Positions 20,635 through 32,119 of a stretch of DNA of 64,000 bases are shown in pieces. The first letter of the stretch is position 1. Each line of letters begins with the position of its first letter. The notes below the pieces were generated by a model. That model saw only the letters and a list, made by a program, of their open reading frames with translations. It had not been told where the DNA came from and searched no databases. Made by a program: the position numbers and the translations under genes. The stretch comes from Labia minor (taxonomy: Eukaryota; Arthropoda; Insecta; Dermaptera; Spongiphoridae), in the NCBI GenBank assembly GCA_963082975.1, contig OY720348.1, positions 59,805,461-59,869,460 of the forward strand, read 5' to 3'.

Positions 20635-21225
20635 TATATATATATATATATATATTTGTATTTTTGGAATAGTAAACCGTTTGAAGGATTTTTTTGAAAT
20701 TCACACAACAGATAATTTTCATAAAGAAAAATTGATCTGTATTAGTTTCAGCCTCTGCAAAAATCATTTTTTTTAGTTTTTTCTTGAATTAAAATAGGAA
20801 ATTTAAATGATGTCAGACAGTGTTTCCTTAAATACAAAATATTATAAATAAAATAAAATTAAAAATATTTATGTTGTATCCATATCTATCTTTCAATACA
20901 TTAATATGTACTTTTAAATTATTTGAAATTGTTTCAGAAAGTTTAATAGTTTTTTCTTAATTTAAAAAAACAAAACAAAAGGAAATTTAAATGACGTCAG
21001 CAACTACGTCAGATAGTGTTTCCTTAAATACAAAATTTAATATACATGTATATAAATAAAATAAAATTTCGAAATAATACGTATGTATGTTTTATGACTA
21101 TTTTTTTTTAAATTTATCTTCTTTTAAATTATTAAACGGCGGCTCGGTGAACCAGGTACTAAATATTAAAGTATAAGTTGAAAAGTTTAACTTCAGGACA
21201 TAATTGACTGTACTAATTAGTTGAG

Positions 21226-21228
<3 letters not shown>

Positions 21229-21273
<45 letters not shown>

Positions 21274-21282
21274 GTATATATA
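21229..21282. repeat. (TA)n microsatellite
   Basis: About 22 uninterrupted TA units, then a short imperfect continuation (TACGTATATA). Confidence 0.95.
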
Positions 21283-21299
21283 TAAATATATACAAATTC

Positions 21300-22210
21300 A
21301 TCTTAGCCAAGCTTTCCGTTTAGTGCGAGGTCAGCTTTACTGTTAATCAATTTCATTTGGATGCAAAATGAAGATGATCTCAACAGGCTTATCGTTTTAG
21401 CCTGATATCGGCATTGGGGAAAATGGAGAGGATAAGGATTTCGAATCTAGGAGGAAGAATTGGGTTAGGACATGTACTCTCTCGGAAATAAATGAGAGAA
21501 CATACATGGGCTCACGTGGGGCAGTGGTCGCCACTCACTGAAGCAGATCTACCTCCCATTGGGATCAAGGGAGGGTATCTACTCGTTACCCTTTATATAT
21601 ATATATATATATTTATTACTATCGATCAAAAATTCAGATTTGAATTTTCATATTTAAATACAAATACGGCGTTCATACTCCTAGTACTTACAACGGTATG
21701 TAAATCAGTATATTCATATTTAAAAAATGAAAGAATGAATGAAATCTCCATCCAATTCTTATCCTCTTCTAATTCCCTCGCATTCATCTTTATATTATCA
21801 GATCTGATCGTTTTCGAACTGAAATTCTTAAAAATAAACTTCTCACTGAAACTATATTTCCTTTGACACAGATCCATTGTAATTTCTTCAAATTTAAAAT
21901 TCTAACTTTGTTTGAAGTTGCATAGAAGTTGCGCAATTTCTCGATATGCAATATCTATCAATTTTCCTTGATTTAAAGTATTTACTATATAATGTAAAAG
22001 AAAACACCGCTTTTTATGATTTAACGTAAATTACGCCATATCATTTGGGATTATAACATTATTTATGTTAATTTTTTTTTATCTAGCATCTCAATTTAAA
22101 CAAGTGATATTAAATATTAGATTTTAATATTTAAAGAACAAAAAATATTAGCACAGAAGTGATTAGAAAAATAATTCACTATTTAATTAGACAATGTGTT
22201 AATAAATAAA
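21300..22210. other. Unassigned region with a less AT-rich block
   Basis: 21300-21590 is less AT-rich than its surroundings (GGCTCACGTGGGGCAGTGG near 21510). It looks like a degenerate repeat, but nothing else in the window matches it and no domain is visible. Confidence 0.35.
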
Positions 22211-22211
22211 A

Positions 22212-22779
22212 ATCTGGAGTGTCTCCACTCGACTATATCACAATTTGAATTTGATTAATTGACATATATTATATTTAAATTAAATTTAATTAATTAAATT
22301 ATAATATTAAAATTTATAAATAATATTTATTAAACCTGCGCGTGATTGGCAGTCATAGTGTTAAAAAAATTAAAAAAATAAATTCCGGTACTTTCAGTGA
22401 TTCAATCAAGCTGAAACTCTATATATAGTAGTTTTATACAATTATCAATCATGTAAAAAACTATCAAACATATATCTTTATTTTTACGGTCACTTTATAG
22501 GGAAAAAAATCAAAACGTTGTAGGTAATGACCTTCTTCCGGATGAGCTACAGTTGATAGAAAACTACGAATTTTGAATAATGTCCGTGTACCAAATTTCA
22601 TGATTCTAGCTCAAACACTTTTTGCGTAATCTTTTCTACACACACACACACACACACGGACAGACAGACATTTTTCTCAACATTAGTGAAAATGACTCAG
22701 GGACCTTCAAAACGTATAAAAACATGAAAATCTCAACATCGAAAATTTTGGTGATCGCAATACTATCCCTGGCGAGAGT
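22212..22779 (-). mobile_element. HINE-A copy
   Basis: Full order from 3' hairpin (CTGGAGTGTCTCCACTCG) to 5' end (CTGGCGAGAGT). The CACGTGACGTGGTGCCATC segment is deleted between GCGCG and TGGCAGTCA. It has a CA/CAGA microsatellite at 22638-22670. Confidence 0.85.
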
Positions 22780-23731
22780 AAAAAAAAATAAACAACCTTT
22801 TAAACTAAACTCTTCAACTATTTAGACAGGTAATTAGTCCGACAAATGATTGTAATTTATACAAAATCTTAAAAGAGATCTGGCATAAAACTACAAATAA
22901 AATATAAATGAACGAAAAATAAATATCTAATCCCGTTTTCCTTGGATTAAAAATAAGTACAGACATTGAACAGAACTAGCCACTATAATTATTTGTATAT
23001 CCCTTCTATTTTATGTAAATATAGATATTTATATTCAATGGATAATTGAAATAAATCGTATATAAGTCTTAAGCTATAATAGGAAACAAGAACTTTAACT
23101 CCAGATGAAAATGATTATTAGTGACCCTTAAAAATAAAATAATATTATTATTACTAATATTAATTCAATTAATTAATTTAATATTTAGTTGAAATTTTGA
23201 AAAAATGATATATAAATTTTAAGAAATAACACTGAGAAAATATAACGAATTAATTGATGTTTAGATTCTATTAATCACTTATAAAATTAACCTAATGGGA
23301 ATATTATACAAAGATAAGCAAGTTTATACCACCTGTTAAAAAGTAGCCAGTCTTATCATTAAGCAGCTGACTATCTCTTAATCTTTGTGCGGCTAATGAA
23401 CTTGAAAGTTCTTTGCCTCTTTTTTTATATTTCTTTCATTTTCGTACCAGATTTGAGCCACCTCATCCAAATTCAATCTTCTCCCAATTCACAATGACAA
23501 TTTATATATAATGTGTACCAAATACATTCTTATTTCTTGCCTTTTCCCAATTGGTTTTCCTTTTAAATAAATTTCTCACCCATTCTGATCTGTTATGCAC
23601 CGGTGCCCATATAAAACCATGTGGATATATGCGGAATATTTCTTAAAATAAAGGCATTTTTGGAGGTTATTTTTAAACATTTTGTAAATTGGAAATTAAA
23701 AAATAAATATTTAATATAAACAAAAATATTA
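22780..23731. other. AT-rich DNA with a shared short repeat
   Basis: CTTTTCCCAATTGGTTTTCC and following bases at about 23541-23575 also occur at 53078-53105 and inverted at 54683-54712, so a dispersed repeat is present. Its limits were not determined. No gene seen. Confidence 0.4.
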
Positions 23732-24317
23732 TCTACTTATAATATATAATTGAATCGTAAAATGTGTTGGCAAGCGCATAACTCAATAACGCATGGACCA
23801 GTTTTGCCAATACTTTTTTTTAAATGTTCGTTGAAGTCCACTGATAGTTTTTAAGGCGAGAAAAAATCGAATAATTGCCGGGAAAACCCTAAAAATAGCC
23901 CTTTTCTTTTTCCCATACGTTATCATGGCAACCGATAACAACAAATTTCAAATTTGACTCTACATTTTAGTTAATTTTTTTTTCCAGAATGCCACCAAAA
24001 AAATCAAATTTAAGTAGGTATTTAAAAAATAGTATGCAAAAGAAAGAACGTTTAAAATTAAGTCAGGTAGGTTCATCTGATTTGTTAGAATTACAAAACA
24101 AAGAAAGAAGAAAAAGAAGAGAGGCTAAAAAAGTTAGGATTTATCATACTGAGACACGATCTTCTGAGAGAAAGAAAAGAGGCTTTTTAAAAATAGGGTC
24201 TTACATGCAGCAGGTCACTGTACTGAGACAGAAGAAGAAGATAGGTTAAATAAAGTTCAGGGGGTACAGGGGGCAGAGAGAGAGTGTGAAGAGAGCCGAG
24301 GGCGCTCTGAGCAGCTA
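23732..24317 (+). mobile_element. Helitron H3 (586 bp)
   Basis: 5' TC (23732) preceded by A; 3' hairpin GAGAGCC-GAGGGCGCTCT, then GAGCAGCTAG (24308-24317), followed by T. The 5' part has CTCAATAACGCATGGACCAG, a variant of the conserved Helitron block. The terminal ~75 bases resemble H1 and H2, but the body differs and contains a basic open frame. Confidence 0.85.
23989..24249 (+). CDS. Basic 86-codon frame inside Helitron H3
   Basis: ATG context CCAGAATGCC. The product is very basic and helical: MPPKKSNLSRYLKNS, then KERLKLSQ, then an ERRKRREAKK helix. Such Lys/Arg-rich N-terminal starts are typical of Helitron Rep-helicase proteins, and the frame begins where an autonomous element would start its coding region. 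No zinc finger, Rep HUH motif or helicase remains. Likely the N-terminal remnant left by an internal deletion; expression unknown. Confidence 0.45.
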   Translation: MPPKKSNLSRYLKNSMQKKERLKLSQVGSSDLLELQNKERRKRREAKKVRIYHTETRSSERKKRGFLKIGSYMQQVTVLRQKKKIG

Positions 24318-24484
24318 GTTAATTATATAAATTGATTTATTTATTTAATACTTGTTCCTTTGGACGTATAAGGACATTAAGGACATTAAGAAGTTTTCTT
24401 TCTGTCAACTGTGACATTTGACTTTAAATAATTATTACCGTATTAAGTTAAGTTTTGCATTTACTAAAGCTTTCATTATATATA

Positions 24485-24692
24485 CAATATATAGTTCGAT
24501 TGGGAAGCGATCGATTGGAAGACCAAGGACACGGTAGGCAGATAATGTAGGAAGTGACGTAGCAGAGATGGGAGAAAATAGGAATTGGATGTGTTTACCT
24601 CAGGACTGGGCTCAGGATGGAGGAATGTGCATGCTGCGTCCAAGAACTTTCGAGTTCCATAGAGCAACAGTGATAGATAGATAGATAGGTAT
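24485..24692 (+). pseudogene. LINE 3' end with (GATA)n tail
   Basis: Contains GGAAGACCAAGGACACGGTAGGCAGA-type coding end (GRPRTRWAD), then AGATGGGAGAAAATAGGAATTGG and AACTTTCGAGTTCCATAGAGC, ending in GATAGATAGATAGATAG. The LINE at 36650-37020 ends the same way. Strongly 5' truncated. Confidence 0.75.
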
Positions 24693-25788
24693 TTATTTTA
24701 CTCAATCAATAATTCAATCTTATATCTGTAAATTTTTGTTCGATAACAATACAAATTAATTTGGATTATAGTAATTAATTGGAACATTTTTTTGTTTATT
24801 CACAATCGAATGATTGGATACTGTATAATCTCAATTGATAATTCTGAAACTAATTTTGAAATGTTGATTAACTGTTCACGAGGAAAAACTACTACAAAGA
24901 TTATCAATCGATCCGCAATCAATTTTCGGATGTTGATTTGTCATTAAATTTGAATTTCAAAATTTTACTTATTGCTATCTGCAATGTGTTTTGATTTATT
25001 TTTAAGAACCTCGCATTTGAATTTGTAGGGGAGATAAGTATCTAGAAAGGGAAATGGAGGAAGGGGAGGGGGAGTGAAGTGAAATTAATTAAACATTGAC
25101 TATTTTGACCACAAAAGTACTATGAATAATAATCCTTTATTATTTCGTAGATGAGGTTGTATCGATTTAATTTCACCTGAATAATGACCCCTGATCGTAT
25201 CGCCAATTAATAAGACATTAAATAAACACGTGATAACGATTTCATAAACAGAATAAATTTTACTCGTTTTCTAACAAGATGATATTTCCATTTGGCTAAA
25301 TCCTAATTAACAAAACCAAAACATATTATCACACACACAAATTATAAATAATATTGAATTTGATAAGTTCATTAGGTGAGTATACTCTCAGGTGGGCAAG
25401 GGTTTTCAATTATTTCTCTTTATCTCTTTTTTATGATCCTCATGAAAATTGATAATAAAAAAAAAAACAAATATTTCAATGGAATAGCTCCAGTCAAGCA
25501 TTTCTAGAACTATTTGGTCCATCTATTAGATGATAATATCGACTTCCAAAGAGAAAAAACAATTTAATCAATCAATCAAGTAATTACTTGTAATATTGAA
25601 AAATAATTGTTAATTCCTTTCTAAGATTAATTGGCAGAATGTAAAATGAAAAACTTTTTGTTGTGAAAATTGTGATTATGATAAACTATTATTACTATAA
25701 ACAAAAAATACATCATTATTTTTTAATGATCACATGTTCAATCATTATTGAGGTCATTATTTCAAGCTTCATTTGAATAATAATAATA
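24693..25788. other. AT-rich DNA, no gene seen
   Basis: No coding or repeat signal beyond simple sequence. A G/A-rich stretch lies at 25035-25080. Confidence 0.45.
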
Positions 25789-26140
25789 TAGTGAACGTTC
25801 TATATAAGCAACCGCTTTATAAGCGACCTCTATACAAGCAACTTTTTTTAGTTCAACTCTTCTGAAGAGACAACTTATTTTATCTTATTATAAGTTGACA
25901 GCTGTTCATAACAACATAACCTCCAATTGTAAAAAAATTGTTATTGGAAAATGTATTTGTTTTGTGCTACCAATATTAAAGTTAATTCCTGTAATTAGAA
26001 TAGTTACTAGAATTTCTGTTAGTTTCTGTTAATTAATTGATATTTTTGTGTTTTAAATTCAATCTTTCCCTATAAGCAACTTTTCACAATAACAAACTTT
26101 TTTATTGAAATTGGTTCAAATGAGTTGCTTATATAAAGCG
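25789..26140. mobile_element. TA-flanked MITE, family T (~350 bp)
   Basis: Left end TAGTGAACGTTCTATATAAG, right end GAGTTGCTTATATAAAGCG, followed by TA. The left side has three tandem versions of the terminal word (GCAACCGCTTTATAAG, GCGACCTCTATACAAG). The right end is slightly shortened. Confidence 0.75.
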
Positions 26141-26141
26141 T

Positions 26142-26595
26142 AATAATAATAATAATACTCTTTTTACAATATCTATCTCTCTGGATCGCAAATGTTCCAA
26201 CATTCATAATTAAAAGAAAACAACAACGAATTATTATTATTAAAAATAAATCAAAAAAAAATTTATTTTTTTTTATACTTTTGTAGAAACAAACCAGCAA
26301 ACAACATTTTTTTTTCAAAATGGATTTCACCGGAAAAAATAAAATAAAATAAAAAAAAAAAAAAAGAAATCAATTTATGTTTATAAATACTGATTCTTCA
26401 AATAAAATCGCTCTCATCTCAAACAGAGAGCACAAGTTTAATTTCAAAAAGATTTACTTGATATTATTATCTAATATTAAATATTTTCTTGGAATATTTA
26501 TTCAATTTTCTGTTGACAAACATGTCTCAGAGCGAGAATTCAATAAAAGACTTCTAATTTTATTTTAAGATTGAAATATTCTCCTCAAATCAGAT

Positions 26596-26633
<38 letters not shown>

Positions 26634-27280
26634 CAACTTATTCTTTATACTAAAAAAGTACTGGTGACACGGGGATTGGTTAGATACAAAAAAATAAAAA
26701 CATCTTTCTTAATTAATTTTTATATTTTAATAATTCAAAGAGATTATTTCATTTAAAAAAATTCCAAAAACTGTACATTTAATAAAGATTCTTGTATATT
26801 TTTTTAATTTTTTTTTTTTTTTGTTAATCCACCTGCTCTTGGAGCCCACCATCTCGTTATCTACGCATTCTTTATTTCTCATGAATTTTGTATATTCAAA
26901 TAAATTAAATAACTACTTAAAAAGAAGACTACCATAAATAATTTATTATATTCTATTATATTTTACAATGTTTATTTTTTTTTTTTTCATACTTTGATGC
27001 CCAAATCAAATCTTTTTTCTTGGAAAAATGTAATGAATGAATGGTTTGAATGAATCGTAATGAATGAATTAAAATTATTGTTTTTATACTTTTTTATACT
27101 GTATAATTGAAAAGATATAATCGAGTGAATTGAATTTGTTTAATTATATCAGAAGATAAAAATCATATTCACATCATTGATTGTAATTTTGGCTCTTTCC
27201 TTTTCAAATTCTTATTTTCTATGATAATATCGTTAATATTTACTTTTATAAAATTTACCTATAGCATCTTTGGTGTACGA
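26142..27280. other. AT-rich DNA, no gene seen
   Basis: (TA)n at 26598-26625 and many homopolymers. Frames here are lysine, isoleucine and phenylalanine-rich with no motifs. Confidence 0.45.
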
Positions 27281-27284
27281 TTGT

Positions 27285-27745
27285 TTTTCATTTAGATGAA
27301 ACTTTGCCAGTGGATTCCTTTTTTAATTGCTAAAAAACTTTCCTTATGCAATATTTCTCGGTCTCTTCTAGTTTACGAGATTAAAGGTTGCATATAAATC
27401 CATTAACATTCTATTTAGCTATCTTGTATAATTCATTTTCAGTTTTTTCGGTTTGGTTTGGATATATGAAAATTAAAAGGTTAATTAATTAAATTTCTGC
27501 GGTTATTGATTAGATATTAATAAAATTTATAGCCTATGAACAAATAGAGGTATGTAAGAACATTGTGATGTAATATCATCGAAATCGGGTGAGCCAATTT
27601 TGAGTCTAGAACGTGAGAATTTCCAGACAGACAGACAGGCATAATGTCACTTGGATTCTAGAGATCATGAAACGCAAATATATGCAAAAATTTTGAAATT
27701 CTGAGCAATGTGCAGACAAAAACCTTTATATATATATAAATGATC
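27285..27745 (+). repeat. Foldback-related and Helitron-like repeat fragments
   Basis: 27285-27480 carries GATGAAACTTTGCCAGTGGA and CTTCTAGTTTACGAGAT, matching one arm of the 31.7 kb foldback element. 27560-27740 has AGACAGACAGACAGGC and TTTGAAATTCTGAGCAATGTGCAGA; the latter matches Helitron H1 interior (3078-3100, inverted). They may be one composite element or two fragments. Confidence 0.5.
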
Positions 27746-27770
27746 TAGATTATTATTCCATTTAACTTTT

Positions 27771-28359
27771 TACCGACCGACGATAGTAAGGGAGGTATGG
27801 CGTTCGCACCAAATTTCACATGTGTAGATTTTTACATATCTTACATATCTTACATTCTTAATAGAAAAAAGTATTTTTAGCATGATGTCTGTCCGTCCGT
27901 ATAGATGTGTACAGCTTGAACGGCTCAACGAAATTTGATGAAATTTGGTATATTTACTTAATGCATCAGTATGATGAATTGATCAACTTTTGGTGTATAT
28001 CAGGAAACCAGTAGTGGTAGTATTAGCGATCGACGATAGGAAGGGAAGGGTTATTTTCACAATAAATTTCACATGAGGAGATTTATATAGGAGATTTATT
28101 TATATATATTTTATATCTCCACGAATCATGCATTTTGTATTGGTTTTATCCTCGGGAAAATCATCTTTATTAGTTTTTTCTTAATTTAAAATTATATGAC
28201 GTCACAACGAGCTCTTACTTATATATTATAAATAAAATAAAATTAAAAATATTTATGTTATATCCATATCTGTTTTTTATTGCATTAATAGATACATTAA
28301 AATTATTTGAAATTGTTTCTGTAGATTGAAATTAATTTATTTCAAACCGTCGGTCGGTA
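27771..28359 (+). mobile_element. Family C element, copy 1
   Basis: Starts TACCGACCGACGATAGTAAG and ends GTCGGTCGGTA, inverted ends of 12 bp. Inside are ACATGTGTAGATTTTTACAT, a short GTCC microsatellite (27886-27899), the GATGAAATTTGGTATAT block (27934-27950), and a segment shared with family B (TTAGTTTTTTCTTAATTTAA). Noncoding. Confidence 0.75.
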
Positions 28360-28395
28360 CTGTGGTTGGCCACAGGTCAACTTATTATAAATAAT

Positions 28396-29190
28396 GAGGT
28401 AAAATTAGAAATCACAACTTTTGTGAAATATCTCAAAAGTTAAATCAATTCTTCTTTTGAGTATATATTCTATTGTATATGAAATTTAATCATTTTTAGC
28501 TTTAAATTATTTTATTTCTATAAGTATATAAGTATATATTTATATTCATTTTGTTCCATTCATTAACAGTAAGGGTTTTTTTTTTATAATTTTTTTTTTT
28601 TTTTTTTAATGGAAATAACAGAAACTTTTAGTTAATTTATATCCATATTTATTATATTAAGTTTTTCTCAATATTAATTAATTAAATTTAGAATATATTA
28701 TCTTCTTTATTGATTTATTAATTGAATTCGGAAAATAAGCTCGTTTGATTTTATAATTGATCATAATTTTAAAATTAAAAAAAAAAAAAAAAAAATATTA
28801 ATAAAATTAATTTATTGAGGTATTGATCCATATAGATTATATTTCTTTTTAATTTTACATTCATAATATCTATCAATGGTTTATGTTCATGCGAAGAACA
28901 ATCAATTTCGATTATTAAGAAATTAAATTGCGTGAACGAAAAGTGCAACTTGATATTATAATATATATATATATATTAATCCATAAAAGATTAAGCTTTG
29001 ATGTTACACCCACTCGACATTTATTTTAAACATACATTATTTATTCACTTTAATATTACTTAAATATAATTCTCATTGAATGATAAGACTCCTCCCTTAG
29101 CAATCATTAGTTTTTTTATTTAAATGGCATTTTCCATTTATTTTTTTATTTTTAAATAAATTCAGCAGTAATAGTAATGATATAATGTTA
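28396..29190. other. AT-rich spacer between inverted family C copies
   Basis: Homopolymer-rich ~800 bp with no feature recognised. It forms the centre of a ~2.1 kb inverted repeat. Confidence 0.45.
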
Positions 29191-29204
29191 TGATAAATAA
29201 GTTG

Positions 29205-29860
29205 ACCTGTGGCCAGGTCCGAACCGACCGACGGTTTGAAGTAAATTAATTTCCAGCTACAGAAACAATTTCAAATAATTTTAATATATCTATTAATGTA
29301 ATAAAAAACATATAGGCATATAACATAAATATTTTTAATTTTATTTTATTTATAATATATGTATATATTTATATGTAAGACCAGGCTGTGACGTCATGAA
29401 TGGCTGGATGACGTCATATAATTTTAAATCAAGAAAAAACTAATAAATATGATTTTCTCGAGGATAAAACCAATACAAAGTGCATGATTCGTGGTGATAT
29501 ATAAAAAAATCTCCTCATGTGAAATTTGGTGTGAAAATAACCCTTCCCTTCCTATCGTCGATCGCTAATACTACCACTTCCGGTTCACGGATTTGCACCA
29601 AAAGTTGATCAATTCATCCCACTGATGCATTAAGTAAATATACCAAATTTCATCAAAATCGGTTGACCCGTTCAGGCTGTACACATCTATACGGACGGAC
29701 AGACGGACAGACGGACAGACGGACAGACGGACAGACAGACATCATGCTAAAAATACTTTTTTCTGTTTAGAAAATGCATGATTCGTGGAGATATGTAAAA
29801 ATCTCCACATGTGAAATTTGGTGTGAAAACAATACCTCCCTTACTATCGTCGGTGGGTAA
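29205..29860 (-). mobile_element. Family C element, copy 2 (inverted)
   Basis: Opposite orientation to copy 1 and aligned along its length, including GACCTGTGGCCA just outside the end. It has an expanded GGACAGAC microsatellite (29693-29740) where copy 1 has only a few units, and two GACGTCAT words at 29390-29418. Confidence 0.8.
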
Positions 29861-29867
29861 AAAATGC

Positions 29868-29925
29868 GCTGTGGCCAGGCACAGAACCGATCGACAATTT
29901 GAAATAAATTAATTTCCAAACAACA
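29868..29925 (-). mobile_element. Family C end fragment
   Basis: GCTGTGGCCAGG, AGAACCGATCGACAATTTGA and AATAAATTAATTTCCA repeat the terminal ~55 bases of copy 2; the remainder is missing. Confidence 0.65.
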
Positions 29926-29961
29926 TTATATGTATATAAAGTGTAAAAATATATATAAAAA

Positions 29962-30392
29962 AATTTAAATACTTAAGTTCTGTAATAACGAAAGAGTTTA
30001 AAGCGACGTAGCAATCGGAAAACATGCAATAGAGGGGCTTATCGCGCCAAAAATATTATCGAAGGGGATAAAAATTAAAATATATAAAACAATTATTTTA
30101 TCGGTTGTATTTATTATATGGGTGTGAGGCATGGTCTATGACTTTAGGTGACGAGAGAAGATTTAGAGTATTTGAGAACATGATTCTGCCAAGCATTTAT
30201 GGGCCAAAGAAAGATGAGTTCACCGGGGAATGGCGGGGACTGCATAACGAGGAATTACATGGCCTCTATGCATCTCCAGATATAGTTATAATTATAAAAA
30301 TCGATAAGGCTGCAAGACACGTGGTTAGAATGGGAGAAGATAGATTGGTGGGGGGACCGAGTGGGAAACGTATAAACGTTTATAAAATATAA
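29962..30392 (+). pseudogene. LINE reverse transcriptase C-terminal relic
   Basis: Begins with a FKYL-SVITKE motif, then IKIYKTIILSVVF, a YGCEAWSMTLGDERRFRVFE segment, LPSIYGPKKDE, GEWRGLHNEELHGLYASPD and ARHVVRMGEDRLVGG. A 95-codon stretch (30105-30392) is still open; upstream frames are shifted. Same LINE group as the relics at 2.3, 16.4 and 36.4 kb. Confidence 0.85.
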
Positions 30393-30489
30393 AAAAAAAA
30401 TATTCTTAAAACGAATTAAAATAACTAAATTATATTATCTTGATTTTTATTTTTAGTTTAATTACTCAATTATTAATTACTACTATTTT

Positions 30490-30790
30490 TTAAGTGAAAA
30501 ATTTCCGACAATGAATATAAAATTAATACTTTGTAAACTACAACTTCCAGTTTCCGTATATATACCAAAAGTTGATGAATTCATGCTACTGATGCATTTA
30601 GTAAGTATACCAAATTTTATCAAAATCTTGTCTTGTCTATATACACACACAACGGACAGACGGACGGATAGACATCATGCTAAAGAAATTTTTTCCTGTT
30701 AACAAAATGCATGACTCGTGGAGATATGTAAAAATCTCCACATGTGGAATTTGGTGTGAAAACAATACCTTCCCTTCCTATCGTCGGTAA
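30490..30790 (-). mobile_element. Family C element, partial copy 3
   Basis: Same orientation as copy 2: AAAAGTTGATGAATTCATGC, a GGACAGACGGACGG microsatellite, CATCATGCTAAA, AAAAATCTCCACATGTGGAA, ending TATCGTCGGTAAAAAA. The family B-like half is missing. Confidence 0.75.
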
Positions 30791-30799
30791 AAAATGAAT

Positions 30800-31690
30800 C
30801 GTATGATTTAATAAAATAAAATGGCCTGGCCACAGTTCATTTTTTTACTTCTTATATATTTTTACTTTTTATTATAAAGGAACTCAATAAACGAATATAT
30901 ATATATATATATATATATTTCAAGATTGTTATACAATTAAAAAAATAAAAATTCTAACCATGTTTCAAAGATTAAAATTTCCAATTTACTATTTTTATAA
31001 AAGTGATGAAAGGATTAATTACAAAAGCGCCTCGATACTGGTACTTCATCCAAGCTCTCCTTTCATGTTGAAACCAAAGCTGGTTTAATTACTTTACATT
31101 ACTTCCTATAAATTGCCAGGATCATTCATTCACTTTAAAAGTCAAATTTTTTATTTTCAATCCCCGCTCTACACCAATTAGGAGGGAATTTTAAAGATAT
31201 TTACTTAATGAAGTGACAGTAAGATATCTATGTAAATATTTTACTTCACTTAGTCATAAGAGTATTAACGACGAAAAGAAGATAATTATATAAAATATAA
31301 ATGGCGGCATTGAAAAATTAAATAAATATTGAACTTAGAACGATGCATCTTCAAACAGAGTTATAAAATCATGTAGGATATGTGTCTTGAAAGAATGAAT
31401 AAAACTTACCGATAGGTTTGTTTATAGGGAACCCAATTGGCAAAAGTATTCTATTCTAATACTCATAAGTAAGGTGGTCTGACATTATATAAGAGAATTG
31501 GAAGGTAGGATTTAATACGATGGAGGAATGAGGTTGCTGCCATCAAAAATTTTTGAATACAATTATATAATTGAGTAAGACAGATAAAAATTGAATCCTC
31601 TTGTAATTTAAATTAATTTTAACGATAAAACCGCATAAAAAAATTTCTCGATTTAATTACTTTTCTTGTTTAAATAAATAATAATAGAGA
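30800..31690. other. AT-rich DNA, no clear gene
   Basis: (TA)n at 30896-30918. Near 31495-31545, GAAGGTAGGATT-AATACGATGGAGGAATGAGG may be a short decayed LINE tail, but it is too short to call. Confidence 0.35.
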
Positions 31691-31699
31691 GCAAGAGAT

Positions 31700-32119
31700 A
31701 AAAAAGGTATTTGTTCAGCAGACAGTGTACCTCTCGGATTTTGATGAAACTTCGCCAATGGATTCCTTGTTTAATTCTAAGAAACTTTTTCCTTAGGCAA
31801 TATATAGGGGTCTCTTCTAGTTTTCGAGATAAAAATTATTAAAGTTTAAATATTGTCATTACATGTACATCTATTTAATAAACAGCGACGAAGGTGAAGC
31901 CCTCTACTGCCAAAATCAATAAAACATTATCAATATGTCTGTTAAATAGATGTATATGTAATGTCAATATTCAAATTTTAATCATTTTTATCTTTAAAAC
32001 TAGAAGAAACCCCCTATAATTGCTGAGGAAAAAGTTTCTTAAAATTAAACAAGGAATCTACTGGAGAAGTTTCATCAAAATCTGAGAGGTGCACTGTCTC
32101 CTGGACAATTACCCTTTTC
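31700..32119. mobile_element. Foldback element with ~170-bp arms
   Basis: The left arm (31700-31870) and right arm (31945-32119) are inverted copies: GTATTTGTTCAGCAGACAGT versus ACTGTCTCCTGGACAATTAC, GGATTCCTTGTTTAATT versus AATTAAACAAGGAATC. A 70-base centre has GAAGCCCTCTACTGC. The arms have diverged slightly. Fragments of one arm occur at 3.6 and 27.3 kb. Noncoding; the target duplication is unclear. Confidence 0.8.

Larger units (their letters stand above)
17740..21165 (+). mobile_element. Family B element, interrupted by the LTR unit
   Basis: The 5' end (ATCTTATTATACAAGCAAAA, 17746-17765) leads into a TA tract, is cut by the LTR unit (17794-20634), and resumes in TATATATA at 20635 with ACCGTTTGAAGG at 20672, TTTTTTTGAAATTCACAC, and the 3' end GGCTCGGTGAACCAGGTACT (21138-21157). 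The undisturbed copy at 32918-33578 has the same parts in the same order, which proves the split. Part of the middle is duplicated (GAAATTTAAATGA at about 20799 and 20980). Confidence 0.75.

Noticed and set aside
29691..29740. CRISPR-like array
   Set aside because: Contiguous octamer microsatellite without spacers, inside a eukaryotic transposon.
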